Shown: positions 15,144 through 25,133, counted from the first letter of the stretch. The stretch is 64,000 nt of DNA from [Ruminococcus] torques ATCC 27756 (GCF_000153925.1 NZ_DS264345.1:615772-679771); one strand, 5' to 3'. Notes: a model not told the origin generated them from the letters alone. Numbers and translations: made by a program.

Positions 15144-16039
15144 TATCTCCTTTTTTCCTGTAATTCACGGTACATCGCAACATAATCGTTGTACCGGATC
15201 TCATGTATCTTTCCTTCTTCTGCCGCCTGCTTCACCGCACAGTCCGGCTCATGCACATGATCGCACCCCGAAAAACGGCACAATCCTTCATACGGACCGA
15301 ATTCCGGGAAATAATATTTTAATTGTTCTTTTTCAAAATCATTGACATAAAGGGAACTAAATCCCGGAGTATCTACAATATATGAGCCGCAGTCTTCCAC
15401 CTTTTCATCTTCTTCCAAAACTAAAAGTTCGGAATGTCTCGTCGTATGCTTTCCTCTGTCGATCTTCCTGCTGATACTCCCTGTTTCCATCATTACTTCC
15501 GACTGCAGAAGATTGATAAGCGACGACTTCCCTACACCCGACGGGCCTGCAAGAACAGTCGTTTTCCCGTGCAGAATCTTTTTCACTTCTTCGATCTTCC
15601 ATCCTTCTTTCGCACTCGTAAAAAAGACCGGATACCCGCATGATCTGTATATTTCTTCCATCTTGGAAATATCGCTTTCTTTTGCAATGTCAGATTTGTT
15701 AAAACATAAGATTACCGGGATCTTCTTTTGCTCCATCATCACAAGAAAACGATCAAGAAGATTAAAATGAGGTTTAGGCTTCGTCACCGCAAATACAACG
15801 AGCGCCTGATCGATATTCGCCACCGCCGGACGGATCAGTTCGTTCTTTCTCGTAAGGATTTCCCTGATATTTCCCTTTTTTTCCTCTTCATCTAAAACTT
15901 CTATCTCTACATTATCTCCTACAAGAGGCTTCACACCGTCTTTTCGGAAGATCCCTTTTGCTTTACATTCATAAACACCGGATTCTACTACATGAACGTA
16001 GTAGAATCCGGCAATCCCTTTTACAATTTTACCTTGCAT
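15140..16039 (-). CDS. rsgA: Ribosome biogenesis GTPase RsgA
   Basis: This circularly permuted GTPase checks late 30S subunit maturation. It has 299 residues. An N-terminal OB fold (1-70) is followed by the permuted G domain: G4 as CFNKSDIA near 118, G1 as GPSGVGKSSLINLL near 167-180, G3 as VDTPGFSS near 220. A C-terminal zinc domain holds CRFSGCDHVHEPDC. Lying beside prkC/prpC is typical in Firmicutes, where PrkC phosphorylates this protein. It overlaps rpe by 4 nt and starts 27 nt after prkC. Confidence 0.96.
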   Translation of the reverse strand: MQGKIVKGIAGFYYVHVVESGVYECKAKGIFRKDGVKPLVGDNVEIEVLDEEEKKGNIREILTRKNELIRPAVANIDQALVVFAVTKPKPHFNLLDRFLVMMEQKKIPVILCFNKSDIAKESDISKMEEIYRSCGYPVFFTSAKEGWKIEEVKKILHGKTTVLAGPSGVGKSSLINLLQSEVMMETGSISRKIDRGKHTTRHSELLVLEEDEKVEDCGSYIVDTPGFSSLYVNDFEKEQLKYYFPEFGPYEGLCRFSGCDHVHEPDCAVKQAAEEGKIHEIRYNDYVAMYRELQEKRRY

Positions 16040-16066
16040 ATTTTATAAATTCCCTGTCGGTACCGC

Positions 16067-18124
16067 CTATTCATTGTCTCCGCCGTTTTCCGGATCGGTC
16101 TGTCCTGACGATGATCCTTTGCTGACAAAATAATATACTTGTGTCCCTTTTTCCACTTTTGTACCTGCCGACGGAGTCACACTGTAAATCGTTCCGACCG
16201 GAGTATCACTGTAGTCTTCACCGCCGTATACCGGAACAAACCCTGCCTCAGTCAGCACTTTAACCGCCGTGTTTTTCTCCATTCCGATCACATCACTCGG
16301 AATAGTAGACCATTCTGTTTTTGATCCAAGCGTTACCGTATACTTTATTGTTGTGCCTTTCTTTACTTTAGTTCCCGCTTCTGTTTCCTGTGTGACAACC
16401 GTTCCTGCCGTTCCGCCGGCATATTCTTCCTTAGGACTTCCTTTCAGTCCAAGTTCTTCTAAGGCGGCGGCAGCCTGATCCGCCGTCATATTCAGAAGCG
16501 ACGGCACTTCTACTTTATCTTTTTCGGGATCTTTTCCTTTACTGATAATAAGCTGAACGCTTGTGCCCTCGTCTACCTGCTCTCCCGAACCCGGAGTAGA
16601 GCTGACTACATTTCCCATCTCGATCGTATCATCATAAACTGCCTCGCCTTTTGTCACTTTCAGACCAGCATCCTGAAGCATTCTCTCTGCTTCCGCCTCC
16701 GATCTGTTCACAACATTCGGCACAGTTACTTTTTTCGCAGCTTCTCCGCTGCTGATCACAACCGTAACCGTAGAATTTTTCTTTACTTTCTTCCCTTTTC
16801 CCGGATTCTGGCTCTTAATCTCGCCTTTTTCGTATTCATTGGAAGCTTCTTCTTTATCCGCTTTTTTAATACCGAGATCTTTTTTCTTAAGTTCTGCCTG
16901 TGCGTCTTCAAATGTCATTCCGCGCACATCCGGTACTGTTACCATCTTTTCTGTCTTTGAAGAAAGACCGGCTCCTTTGAAAAATCCCGCCGCATTTCCG
17001 ACAAGAAACAGAATCAGCAGCGCGATCACGACTCCCGACACGATCATCAGTATTTTCATGATCCGCTTCGTATCGGGATTTACATCATTCTTCTTCCGCC
17101 TGTCTTTTTGACTGCGCCTTCTGTTATCATAATCATTATCGTCGTCGTAGTCATAATCGTCGTCATCATCGTACTCATCATCGTCATCGTACTCATCATC
17201 ATAACGACTGCCCTGAATCCGTTCCAGTTCTTCTGTCGACATAACCATCGTGCGGTCTGTCTCCGCTCCTGTTCCCGCTCCCAAAACAACAAAATCGCCG
17301 TCCGGCTCTACAAGCGATCTTTTCAGATCCATAAGAAGAGACGCACAGTCCGGATAACGGCGTCCCGGATTTTTCTGTGTACACTTCATGATAATGCACT
17401 CAAGACTGTACGGGATATTCGGAACTTCTTCTGCCGGAGACGTAATCTCTTCCTGAAGATGCTTCAACGCGACCGACACCGTGGAATCTCCGTCGAACGG
17501 TACGTGCCCGGTGATCATCTCGTACATCGTAATACCGATGGAATAAAGATCGCTCTTCTGATCTACGACTCCGCCCCTCGCCTGCTCCGGAGATGTGTAA
17601 TGAACCGATCCCATAACGCTTGTGCTGATCGTCTGTGTAGACGTGGTCGCACGGGCAATGCCGAAATCCGTCACTTTTACTTTTCCGTCTTTTGAAATGA
17701 TAATATTCTGAGGCTTAATATCTCTGTGGATAATATGATGATTGTGCGCCGCCTGAAGCCCTGTCACCATCTGAATGGAAATACTGATCGTCTCTTTTGC
17801 CGAAAGTCTTCCCTTTTTCTTTATATAATCTTTCAGAGTGATCCCTTCGACAAGCTCCATTACCATATAGTACAGATCTCTGTCCTGACCGACGTCATAC
17901 ACATTGACAACGTTCGGATGCATCAGTCCTGCCGCAGCCTGCGCCTCACTCAAAAATTTCTTTATAAATACCTGATCCGAACGATAATCGCTTTTTAATA
18001 CTTTGATCGCGACATAGCGGTTTAATTTACGATCCTTTCCCTTGTAAACATCCGCCATACCACCCGATCCGATCCGTCCGAGTATCTCATATCTTTTTCC
18101 TAAGCAAACTCCCTCTTTAATCAT
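16067..18124 (-). CDS. prkC: PASTA-domain Ser/Thr protein kinase PrkC
   Basis: This membrane kinase senses peptidoglycan fragments and lipid II and controls growth and wall metabolism. It has 685 residues. The kinase domain (about 10-270) shows GSGGMADVYKG, AIKVLK, HRDIKPQNI, DFGIA and SPEQARGG. Then follows an unusual acidic tract (about 313-338, almost only D, E and Y), one membrane helix (about 370-388), and four extracellular PASTA repeats starting near 400, 467, 540 and 606. It overlaps prpC by 4 nt, so kinase and phosphatase are translated together. The acidic tract is encoded by a GAT/GAC-rich simple repeat at about 17110-17195. Confidence 0.96.
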   Translation of the reverse strand: MIKEGVCLGKRYEILGRIGSGGMADVYKGKDRKLNRYVAIKVLKSDYRSDQVFIKKFLSEAQAAAGLMHPNVVNVYDVGQDRDLYYMVMELVEGITLKDYIKKKGRLSAKETISISIQMVTGLQAAHNHHIIHRDIKPQNIIISKDGKVKVTDFGIARATTSTQTISTSVMGSVHYTSPEQARGGVVDQKSDLYSIGITMYEMITGHVPFDGDSTVSVALKHLQEEITSPAEEVPNIPYSLECIIMKCTQKNPGRRYPDCASLLMDLKRSLVEPDGDFVVLGAGTGAETDRTMVMSTEELERIQGSRYDDEYDDDDEYDDDDDYDYDDDNDYDNRRRSQKDRRKKNDVNPDTKRIMKILMIVSGVVIALLILFLVGNAAGFFKGAGLSSKTEKMVTVPDVRGMTFEDAQAELKKKDLGIKKADKEEASNEYEKGEIKSQNPGKGKKVKKNSTVTVVISSGEAAKKVTVPNVVNRSEAEAERMLQDAGLKVTKGEAVYDDTIEMGNVVSSTPGSGEQVDEGTSVQLIISKGKDPEKDKVEVPSLLNMTADQAAAALEELGLKGSPKEEYAGGTAGTVVTQETEAGTKVKKGTTIKYTVTLGSKTEWSTIPSDVIGMEKNTAVKVLTEAGFVPVYGGEDYSDTPVGTIYSVTPSAGTKVEKGTQVYYFVSKGSSSGQTDPENGGDNE

Positions 18125-18864
18125 AATACACTCACCTCATCTGCAAACGGTTCTATAAGGACAACCCCTATATTATCTGTACCGCCGTTTTCTTTTGCCG
18201 CTTCTATAAGAGCCTGACCGGACTCTACGATATCTCTTCCTCCCTGAACAATATGAAAAAGTTCCTCATCTTCTACCATATTGCTCAAACCGTCCGTACA
18301 CATCAATATGATGTCTCCCCTTTTCAGACGGTGCTCGTAAAAGTCTACCTCTACATCCGCTTTCGCGCCGATCGCTCTCGTAATAATATTTTTATCCGGA
18401 TGATGTTTTGCTTCTTCCGGTTTTATCCCGCCAAGCCTTACCATCTCTTCTACCAGGGAATGATCTTTCGTAAGCTGCTGAATGCCCTGATTGATCAAAT
18501 ACAAACGGCTGTCTCCTACATTCGCGAAATACATCATCTGATTTGAGATCGTCGCCGCAACAACCGTCGTTCCCATTCCTTTGAGATGTTCGTCTCTTGA
18601 AGCTTCTTTTATGATCTCCCTGTTTGCCGTTTTTATAGCGCCTACAAGACATCTTTCAATATCTTCGCCTTCGCTTAGCGCCAATTCCCTGTTGAGCACT
18701 TCAACCGTATACTTAGAAGCATAATCTCCCGCCTGGTGACCTCCCATACCGTCTGCCACCACAAAGAGGTTCTGAAGAATTCCGAGAGGTCTGTCAGTCA
18801 CATAAACATAATCCTGATTTACTTGTCTTACCATTCCTACATCTGTTATCGAAAATGTTCTCAT
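18121..18864 (-). CDS. prpC: PP2C-type Ser/Thr phosphatase PrpC/Stp
   Basis: This soluble Mn-dependent phosphatase reverses PrkC phosphorylation. It has 247 residues from ATG 18864, chosen because AAGGAG lies 8 nt before. A start 21 nt further upstream would overlap rlmN. PP2C motifs are in order: DVGMVRQVNQDYV near 8-20, VADGMGGHQAGDYAS near 36-50, MGTTVVAA near 93, FANVGDSRLYL near 108, ITRAIG, and GGTDNIGVVLIEP near 225. All metal-binding Asp residues are present. Confidence 0.95.
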   Translation of the reverse strand: MRTFSITDVGMVRQVNQDYVYVTDRPLGILQNLFVVADGMGGHQAGDYASKYTVEVLNRELALSEGEDIERCLVGAIKTANREIIKEASRDEHLKGMGTTVVAATISNQMMYFANVGDSRLYLINQGIQQLTKDHSLVEEMVRLGGIKPEEAKHHPDKNIITRAIGAKADVEVDFYEHRLKRGDIILMCTDGLSNMVEDEELFHIVQGGRDIVESGQALIEAAKENGGTDNIGVVLIEPFADEVSVL

Positions 18865-18874
18865 ATGCTTCTCC

Positions 18875-19921
18875 TTAATTCTCATTCATTGTCTCTTCCT
18901 CGTAGCGCCGTCTAAGCTGACCGCACGCCCCGTCGATATCCGAGCCCATTTCTCTTCTTATAGTAACATTAATTCCGCTTTTTTCAAGTTTATTTTTGAA
19001 ATTCAAAGCACTTTTGCGGCTTGGACGCTGAAAAGAACGCTCCTTTACCGGATTTACCGGAATCAGGTTCAGATGACAGTTACGCGGCGCGAGAAGCTCG
19101 GAAAGCTCCTTTGCATCCTCGTCCGTATCGTTCACCTCATGTACAAGACTATACTCAAACGTCACTCTGCGTCCTGTCTTTTTAAAATAAGTATCGCAGG
19201 CGGAAAGTACCTCGCCTAATTCGTACTTATTTGCGACAGGCATCAGTTTCCTTCTCTTTTCCTGCGTAGATCCGTGAAGAGAAAGCGCCAGTGTGATCTG
19301 CAGACGTTCCTCTGCCAGTTCCAGTATTTTCGGTACGATCCCGCATGTAGAAACAGTCACATTCCGCTGACTGATATTCAGTCCGTGTTCATCTGTCAGT
19401 ATGTGAATGAATTTCAGAAAATTATTATAATTATCAAGCGGCTCTCCTGTTCCCATGATAACGACGTTGGAAACCCTCTCTCCGATAATTTTCTGGATCT
19501 GGTAGATCTGACCGAGCATTTCGGATGCAGACAGATTCCGTTTTAATCCCCCGATCGTCGAAGCGCAGAATACACATCCCATGCGGCATCCCGCCTGCGA
19601 GGAAATACATACCGAATTACCGTGCTTATACCGCATAAGAACGCTTTCCACCATGTTTCCGTCATACAGACGGAACAAAAACTTGTTCGTTCCGTCCAGT
19701 TTCGACTGCTGCCGCTCTGCCATCTGTACCGGAAAGATATCATATTCTTCCGCAAGCTTTTCCCGAAGTTTCACAGACAGGTTCGTCATCTCGTCGAAAC
19801 GATCTGCAAGCTTCACATGCAGCCATTCATATATCTGTTTTGCCCGAAACGGTTTTTCTCCGAGACGTTCCAGCTCTTTTTGTAATTCTTCATATTCATA
19901 TGCCCGAATATCTTTCTTCAT
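18875..19921 (-). CDS. rlmN: 23S rRNA (adenine-2503-C2)-methyltransferase RlmN
   Basis: This radical SAM enzyme methylates C2 of A2503 in 23S rRNA and of A37 in some tRNAs. The radical SAM motif is CRMGCVFC near residue 112-119. The methyl-accepting Cys is in DIDGACGQL near the C end. NVVIMGTGEPLDN and ALSLHG are also typical. Starts at 19942, 19927 and 19921 are all in frame. 19921 has AAGGA at a 10-nt spacing and best fits the family N terminus. It follows rsmB after a short tandem-repeat spacer. Confidence 0.96.
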   Translation of the reverse strand: MKKDIRAYEYEELQKELERLGEKPFRAKQIYEWLHVKLADRFDEMTNLSVKLREKLAEEYDIFPVQMAERQQSKLDGTNKFLFRLYDGNMVESVLMRYKHGNSVCISSQAGCRMGCVFCASTIGGLKRNLSASEMLGQIYQIQKIIGERVSNVVIMGTGEPLDNYNNFLKFIHILTDEHGLNISQRNVTVSTCGIVPKILELAEERLQITLALSLHGSTQEKRRKLMPVANKYELGEVLSACDTYFKKTGRRVTFEYSLVHEVNDTDEDAKELSELLAPRNCHLNLIPVNPVKERSFQRPSRKSALNFKNKLEKSGINVTIRREMGSDIDGACGQLRRRYEEETMNEN

Positions 19922-19950
19922 TCTCATACTTTCCTTTTTCATTTTTCGTA

Positions 19951-20000
19951 TCCTGCCATTTCACCCTTTTGCGCGTCCTGCCATTTCATCCTTTTTCGGC
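19951..20000. repeat. Two tandem copies of a 25-bp unit between rsmB and rlmN
   Basis: Units 19951-19975 and 19976-20000 share TCCTGCCATTTCA and CCTTTT. A partial third copy follows. On the minus strand each unit carries an ATGG after a purine-rich stretch. This looks like local duplication in a spacer. Confidence 0.6.
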
Positions 20001-20012
20001 GTTCCGGCATTT

Positions 20013-21383
20013 TCAGACTTCTTTTTTTCGCAATCGCGCAATAAAAAATCCGTCGCTTTTATGAACTCCCGGAAGAAGCTGGATACAGCCGTTCTCTGTC
20101 ACGCTTTCCCTCAATTCAAGGCAAAGATCTTCCCTTATATCGTCTGCGTAAAATTCAGGAAATTCTTTCAAAAACCAATGTACGTTTTCGATATTTTCTT
20201 TCGGGTTCACAGTACACGTACTGTACAGAAGTTCTCCTCCCGGCTTCACATAAGAAGCCGCGCAGGAAAGGATTTTTCGCTGAAGCTTTACGAGACTTAC
20301 GATTCCTTCCGGCGACGCTTTATATTTCAGATCTGTTTTCTTCCCAAGCACTCCCAGACCGGAACAAGGCAGATCGGCGATCACAATATCCGCTTTACCC
20401 GCTGATTTTTCATCATACACAGACGCATCCTGACAAACCGCGGTTACATTGCAAAGTCCCATACGTTCTATATTTTCCTCGATCAAAGACACTTTATATT
20501 CTGTCAGATCACGGGCTTCCACATGACCGGAACATCCGGCTTGACCTTCCATCAAAATGCGTTCCGCCACATCAAGCGCCTTTCCGCCCGGCGCCGCACA
20601 CAGATCGATCACCTGCGCTCCCGCCTGCACATGCGCCAGTTCTCCTACAAGCATCGAACTGATATCCTGCACGACGAACAGACCTTCCCGAAATGTTTCC
20701 AGAGACTCTAAATAATCATATTTTGAAATGAGAAGCGCATCCTTTAAATACGGATGATTTTCCACTAAAACATGTTCTTCCTCAAGCCGCTTTTTCAGCT
20801 GCTCCATCGTAATCCGGCTTCTGCAGCGTCTGATCGTTGTCGGCTTTTCTGTCTGGAAATCTTTCAGCATCGTTTCGATCAAAGAAAGATCATACGTTTC
20901 TTTCCATAATCGGATGATCCATTCCGGACAGGAATATCGTACCGAAAGCCGTTTGATCGGATCTGACGGATACTCCACCTCATCGATTCCTTTGACAACA
21001 CTTCTCAGCACGCCGTTGACATAGCCTCTCAGACCGGAAAACCCTTTCTTCACTGCCAGTTTTACCGATTCACTGCAAACTGCATGATCGGGAATACTGT
21101 CCATATATTTTATCTGATAGACCGCGCTTCTTAAAATTGCCCGAATTAACGGCTTCATCTTTTTTACTTTTACTTTGGAGAAACAATCCAGAATATAATC
21201 GATCTCTGTCATATGTTCCAGCGTTCCTTCCGTAACGCGGGTGATAAATGCTCTTTCCCTTTTCTCAAGATATTGATATTTTGTCAAAACTTCTCTTAAT
21301 ACAATATGACTGTATCTGCCGTTTTCCGTTACTTCCATAAGGATTGCGGCTACGATTTCTCTTTCATTGATCGCCTTTGCCAT
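20013..21383 (-). CDS. rsmB: 16S rRNA (cytosine-967-C5)-methyltransferase RsmB
   Basis: This enzyme methylates C967 of 16S rRNA using SAM. It has 456 residues. The NusB-like RNA-binding domain (about 1-130) is followed by the Rossmann methyltransferase: VIDLCAAPGGKALDVA near 260, ADLPCSGLGVLG with the Pro-Cys pair near 336, and LLYSTCTVNPKENI with the nucleophile Cys near 392. It overlaps fmt by a single base, a tight coupling found in many bacteria (fmt-rsmB). The C end reads SDGFFIARL as usual. Confidence 0.95.
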   Translation of the reverse strand: MAKAINEREIVAAILMEVTENGRYSHIVLREVLTKYQYLEKRERAFITRVTEGTLEHMTEIDYILDCFSKVKVKKMKPLIRAILRSAVYQIKYMDSIPDHAVCSESVKLAVKKGFSGLRGYVNGVLRSVVKGIDEVEYPSDPIKRLSVRYSCPEWIIRLWKETYDLSLIETMLKDFQTEKPTTIRRCRSRITMEQLKKRLEEEHVLVENHPYLKDALLISKYDYLESLETFREGLFVVQDISSMLVGELAHVQAGAQVIDLCAAPGGKALDVAERILMEGQAGCSGHVEARDLTEYKVSLIEENIERMGLCNVTAVCQDASVYDEKSAGKADIVIADLPCSGLGVLGKKTDLKYKASPEGIVSLVKLQRKILSCAASYVKPGGELLYSTCTVNPKENIENVHWFLKEFPEFYADDIREDLCLELRESVTENGCIQLLPGVHKSDGFFIARLRKKEV

Positions 21384-22375
21384 TATTCTCTCCCAAACAC
21401 CATTCCTTCTTCCACTTTATATCCGCGCAGAAACGAGCCTGTATCCATTCGTTTCTTGCCGGGCATCTGTACTTCTAAAATACGAAGCACGCCGTCTCCC
21501 GTCTGTATGCAAAACGAATCTTTTGCTACGGACACTACCGTTCCCGGCATGGCGTTCTTCCCGGTTTTCTGCGCTGTATGTTCCTCGCTTCCCAGTTCGG
21601 TTTGCTCTGCACATTCTTCCTGTGGCTTTGCCAACGCTTTCCATATCTTCATCACTTTTCCGTCCCGGTGTGTATATGCGCTTGGCCATGAATTCAATCC
21701 ACGCACGAGACGCTCGATCTGCACTGCCGATTTCGCCCAGTCGATATTGCCAAGATCTTTCGTGAGCATTTTCGCATAAGCAGTCGGGCTTTCCGGCTGC
21801 TTTTCAAACACTGCTGTTTTATTTTCTATTGCATGCAATGTTTTTACGCAGAGAGCGGCGCCTGCTTCTGCCAGTTTGTCATGAAGCGACTCTCCTGTCT
21901 CGTCTTCTGCGATCGGGATCTCGGTCTTTAAAATCATATCTCCTGTATCAAGTCCTTCATCCATCTGCATCGTTGTAACGCCCGTCACGCTCTCTCCTTC
22001 TATGATCGCCCACTGGATCGGTGCAGCCCCACGATATTTCGGAAGAAGAGATGCATGGACATTAATACATCCGTAAGGCGTCATCTCAAGAATCTCCTTC
22101 GGAAGGATCTGACCGAAAGCAACAACGACCATCACGTCGGCATTGTATTTTCTCAATTCTTCCACACACTCAGGATCGCGCACTCTTTTCGGCTGATACA
22201 CCAAAATCCCATGCTTAACCGCCGCTTCCTTTACAGGCGTAAACTGCATTTCTTTTCCTCTGCCTTTTGGCTTATCAGGCTGTGTGACGGCGAGACACAC
22301 ATCATGCCCCGCTTCCACAAGCGCTTCCAGTGTTCCGACCGAAAAATCGGGTGTTCCCATAAATATGATTCTCAT
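21383..22375 (-). CDS. fmt: Methionyl-tRNA formyltransferase
   Basis: This enzyme formylates initiator Met-tRNA with 10-formyltetrahydrofolate, marking the first amino acid of new proteins. It has 330 residues. The N-terminal formyl-transfer domain shows FMGTPDFSVGTLEAL at 5-19, the catalytic INVHASLLPKYRGAAPI near 103-119 (Asn, His), and GVTTMQMDEGLDTGD near 132-146. A C-terminal tRNA-binding barrel follows, with the family's usual GLNSWPSAYT near 230. It overlaps def by 4 nt, matching its biochemical partner that later removes the formyl group. Confidence 0.97.
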   Translation of the reverse strand: MRIIFMGTPDFSVGTLEALVEAGHDVCLAVTQPDKPKGRGKEMQFTPVKEAAVKHGILVYQPKRVRDPECVEELRKYNADVMVVVAFGQILPKEILEMTPYGCINVHASLLPKYRGAAPIQWAIIEGESVTGVTTMQMDEGLDTGDMILKTEIPIAEDETGESLHDKLAEAGAALCVKTLHAIENKTAVFEKQPESPTAYAKMLTKDLGNIDWAKSAVQIERLVRGLNSWPSAYTHRDGKVMKIWKALAKPQEECAEQTELGSEEHTAQKTGKNAMPGTVVSVAKDSFCIQTGDGVLRILEVQMPGKKRMDTGSFLRGYKVEEGMVFGRE

Positions 22376-22872
22376 TCTTCCCCTCCTTGCGCATCGTCTT
22401 GATCTTCTTCATCATAAGACACTTCATGAAGTCCGTCTTCTGCCAGTTCAACATACAGTTTTCCGTCCAAATGATCAAGTTCATGGCAAAACGCCCTTGC
22501 AAGCAAGCCTTCGCCTTCCATTTCGAACTCGTTCATATTTTCATCAAACGCCCGCACTTTTACACGGTCCGGTCTTGTAACGATTCCGAATTTTCCCGGT
22601 ACGCTTAGACATCCTTCTTCTCCTGTCTGTTCGCCTGAAGATTCGATGATCTGCGGATTGATCAAAACAATCGGACCTTCCCCTACATCGATCACTACGA
22701 TTCTTTTCAAAACGCCGACCTGCGGAGCCGCAAGACCGACACCGTTGCTTTCATACATTGTCTCAAGCATATCTCCGATCAGTATTTTCGTGCGAAGCGT
22801 CATCTTCGGCACTGCTTTACACTGTTTTTCTAATATATCGTCTCCTATTTCTCTAATTACTCTGATTGCCAT
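22372..22872 (-). CDS. def: Peptide deformylase
   Basis: This metalloenzyme removes the N-formyl group from new proteins. It has 166 residues and all three motifs: GVGLAAPQVG near 44-53, EEGCLSVPG near 87-95 with the metal Cys, and AFCHELDHLDG near 130-140 with the HExxH-type pair in the H-E-L-D-H form. The C end is extended by an acidic tail (EEDQDDAQGGEE), usual for class I enzymes of clostridia. It lies between priA and fmt in the operon, 21 nt from priA. Confidence 0.97.
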   Translation of the reverse strand: MAIRVIREIGDDILEKQCKAVPKMTLRTKILIGDMLETMYESNGVGLAAPQVGVLKRIVVIDVGEGPIVLINPQIIESSGEQTGEEGCLSVPGKFGIVTRPDRVKVRAFDENMNEFEMEGEGLLARAFCHELDHLDGKLYVELAEDGLHEVSYDEEDQDDAQGGEE

Positions 22873-22893
22873 TTTTCTCCTTCTTTCTATCCG

Positions 22894-25113
22894 CTACATC
22901 GGATTAAAATCAAATTGTATTCTCATTTTATCAAATCCCGAATTAATCTCAATATATTTTTCCGTCCGGTCTTTCAGCACGACAAGATCATGATAGTCCG
23001 CGGTTTTTACATAGATCACTTTCCGATAAACATCGTTGATCTTTTCGATCCCCGGACTTGCCGGGCCGATCACGGACGCTTCGATATCCTTCTTCGCTTT
23101 TATCATATATTCTTTCAAATAACGGCAGCCTGTTTCCAATAACGCCTCATCGGCGCTTGATATAAACACTGCCAGAAGATTTTCTGCCGGGGGATACCCC
23201 ATCATCGTTCTGTATCGGATCTCTTCCTCATAGAACGCCTCATAATCCTGCGCCGCAGACGTTGCGATCGCATAATGATCGGGACTGTATGTCTGAATCA
23301 CCGCTTCTCCTTTTTTATCTCCGCGCCCCGCTCTTCCGACCGCCTGAGTCAAAAGCTGGAACGTTCTCTCGCCCGATCTGTAATCATCTGTATACAACGA
23401 CATATCCGCAGCCAGAATTCCGACTAATGTTACATTTGGGAAATCATGACCTTTTACGATCATCTGCGTACCGACAAGTACGTCCGCCTCTTCATTTGCA
23501 AATGCAGACAGTATTTTCTCATGGGAATCTTTCTGTCGTGTCGTATCCATATCCATCCGCAGCACTCTTGCCTGCGGAAATACCGTCTTCACAATCTCTT
23601 CGATCTGCTGTGTTCCCGCCCTGAATTCTCCGATATGGTCCGAGCCGCATTCAGGACATATTTTCACATGCGTCTGTTCGTATCCGCAGTAATGACATCT
23701 CATCTTTCCGTCCCGATGGACCGAAAGCGACACATCGCAATGCGGACACTTTATAACATGCCCGCATTCCCGGCACGAAACAAACCCGGAATACCCTCGC
23801 CGGTTCAAAAAAAGCATCGTCTGTTCTTTCTTTTCAAGCCGCTCTTTCATCAGTCTTTGCAGTTGTTCGCTGAGTATCGAACGATTTCCGTTCTTCAATT
23901 CTTTCCGCATATCCACCGTATAAACCTCTGCCGGATCCTGCATTTTAGAACGGTTCTTCATTTCCATCAGAACATACTCGCCGTTTTTTGCCCGATACAT
24001 GGCTTCCATCGACGGAGTCGCGCTTCCCAGAACAACGCTCGCGCCTTCTGTCTGCGCTCTTCTTAGCGCCGTTTCCCGCGCGTGATACCTCGGCGTCTGT
24101 TCACTTTTATAAGTCGGCTCATGTTCTTCATCGATCACGATCAGTCCCAGATTCGGAAAAGGAGTAAAAAGCGCCGATCTCGGTCCGATCATCACATCCA
24201 CTTCCCCGGCTTTCGCCCTCATCATCTGATCATATCGTTCTCCTGCGGACAGCCGGGAATTCATAACAGATACCCGGTCTTTAAATCTTCTGTAAAATCT
24301 CATCACAGTCTGGTAAGTTAACGCGATCTCGGGAATCAGAACGATTGCCTGCTTCCCCTTATCTACAACAGACTGTATCATTTCCATATAAACTTCTGTT
24401 TTTCCGCTGCCCGTAACTCCATGGAGCAAATATGTTTTTCGGATTCCGTTTTCATAATCCTTACAGAAACGCATAATCGCACGTTTCTGCTCCTGCGTAT
24501 AAATAATCTCCTTCTTTTGAATATTTTCCGCATGAACCGGATTACGATACACCTGCTCTGATTCTACGGCGAGAACATGCTGTTCTTCCAACGCGCGTAT
24601 CACCGTGGCAGTAATATTAAGCTTCTTTCTGACAAGTTCATAATCTAAAAGCGGATCGTCAAGAAGCGCCGCCATCAGACGCGCCCTCGCTTTCTGATTC
24701 TTTTCCAGATAATAATGAAGCTGTTTTTCCCCCGTCTCCCGGTCGATCAGCAGTCTGAGCCGCTTTTTCACCTTTATATTTTCTTTTTCTTTGATAGGAA
24801 GAACCGTTTTCAAAGACTGCAGCATCGTTCCGCCATAATTCGACTTCATCCATGCCGCCAGCGCGATCAGCTTCGCCTCGATTTCCACGCCGCTTCGCGA
24901 TATATCAGCGATCTCTTTCACTTTTGAAATATCATAATCACATGTCTTTGACAATGCGGTTACATATCCTTTTGTCTTACGGTTTCCTTTTCCGAAAGGT
25001 ACGACCACCGCCATCCCCGCTTCCACTTCATGTTCCAGCCGCTCGGGGATCCGGTATTGAAAGATCTTATCCAGTTTTTCATGTTGAATATCTATGATTA
25101 CATCCGCAAACAA
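22894..25113 (-). CDS. priA: Primosomal helicase PriA
   Basis: This 3'-5' helicase restarts stalled replication forks by rebuilding the primosome. It has 739 residues. The N-terminal 3'-binding domain (1-105) and winged helix precede the helicase core: Walker A GVTGSGKTEVYM near 231-242, Walker B VIDEEHEPTYKSEQ near 325. A zinc domain with eight Cys lies in CRECGHVIKCPHC, CHYCG and CPECG near 447-485. Helicase lobe 2 follows with a typical AVGRAGRGDK. It sits 20 nt after murE in the same operon. Confidence 0.97.
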   Translation of the reverse strand: MFADVIIDIQHEKLDKIFQYRIPERLEHEVEAGMAVVVPFGKGNRKTKGYVTALSKTCDYDISKVKEIADISRSGVEIEAKLIALAAWMKSNYGGTMLQSLKTVLPIKEKENIKVKKRLRLLIDRETGEKQLHYYLEKNQKARARLMAALLDDPLLDYELVRKKLNITATVIRALEEQHVLAVESEQVYRNPVHAENIQKKEIIYTQEQKRAIMRFCKDYENGIRKTYLLHGVTGSGKTEVYMEMIQSVVDKGKQAIVLIPEIALTYQTVMRFYRRFKDRVSVMNSRLSAGERYDQMMRAKAGEVDVMIGPRSALFTPFPNLGLIVIDEEHEPTYKSEQTPRYHARETALRRAQTEGASVVLGSATPSMEAMYRAKNGEYVLMEMKNRSKMQDPAEVYTVDMRKELKNGNRSILSEQLQRLMKERLEKKEQTMLFLNRRGYSGFVSCRECGHVIKCPHCDVSLSVHRDGKMRCHYCGYEQTHVKICPECGSDHIGEFRAGTQQIEEIVKTVFPQARVLRMDMDTTRQKDSHEKILSAFANEEADVLVGTQMIVKGHDFPNVTLVGILAADMSLYTDDYRSGERTFQLLTQAVGRAGRGDKKGEAVIQTYSPDHYAIATSAAQDYEAFYEEEIRYRTMMGYPPAENLLAVFISSADEALLETGCRYLKEYMIKAKKDIEASVIGPASPGIEKINDVYRKVIYVKTADYHDLVVLKDRTEKYIEINSGFDKMRIQFDFNPM

Positions 25114-25133
25114 TCTCTGTCCCCTTGTCTTTC

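Noticed and set aside
17080-17292. Met/Thr-rich 70-codon minus-strand frame and plus-strand Val/Ile-rich frame over the prkC acidic tract
   Set aside because: Low-complexity shadows of the GAT/GAC repeat in other frames.
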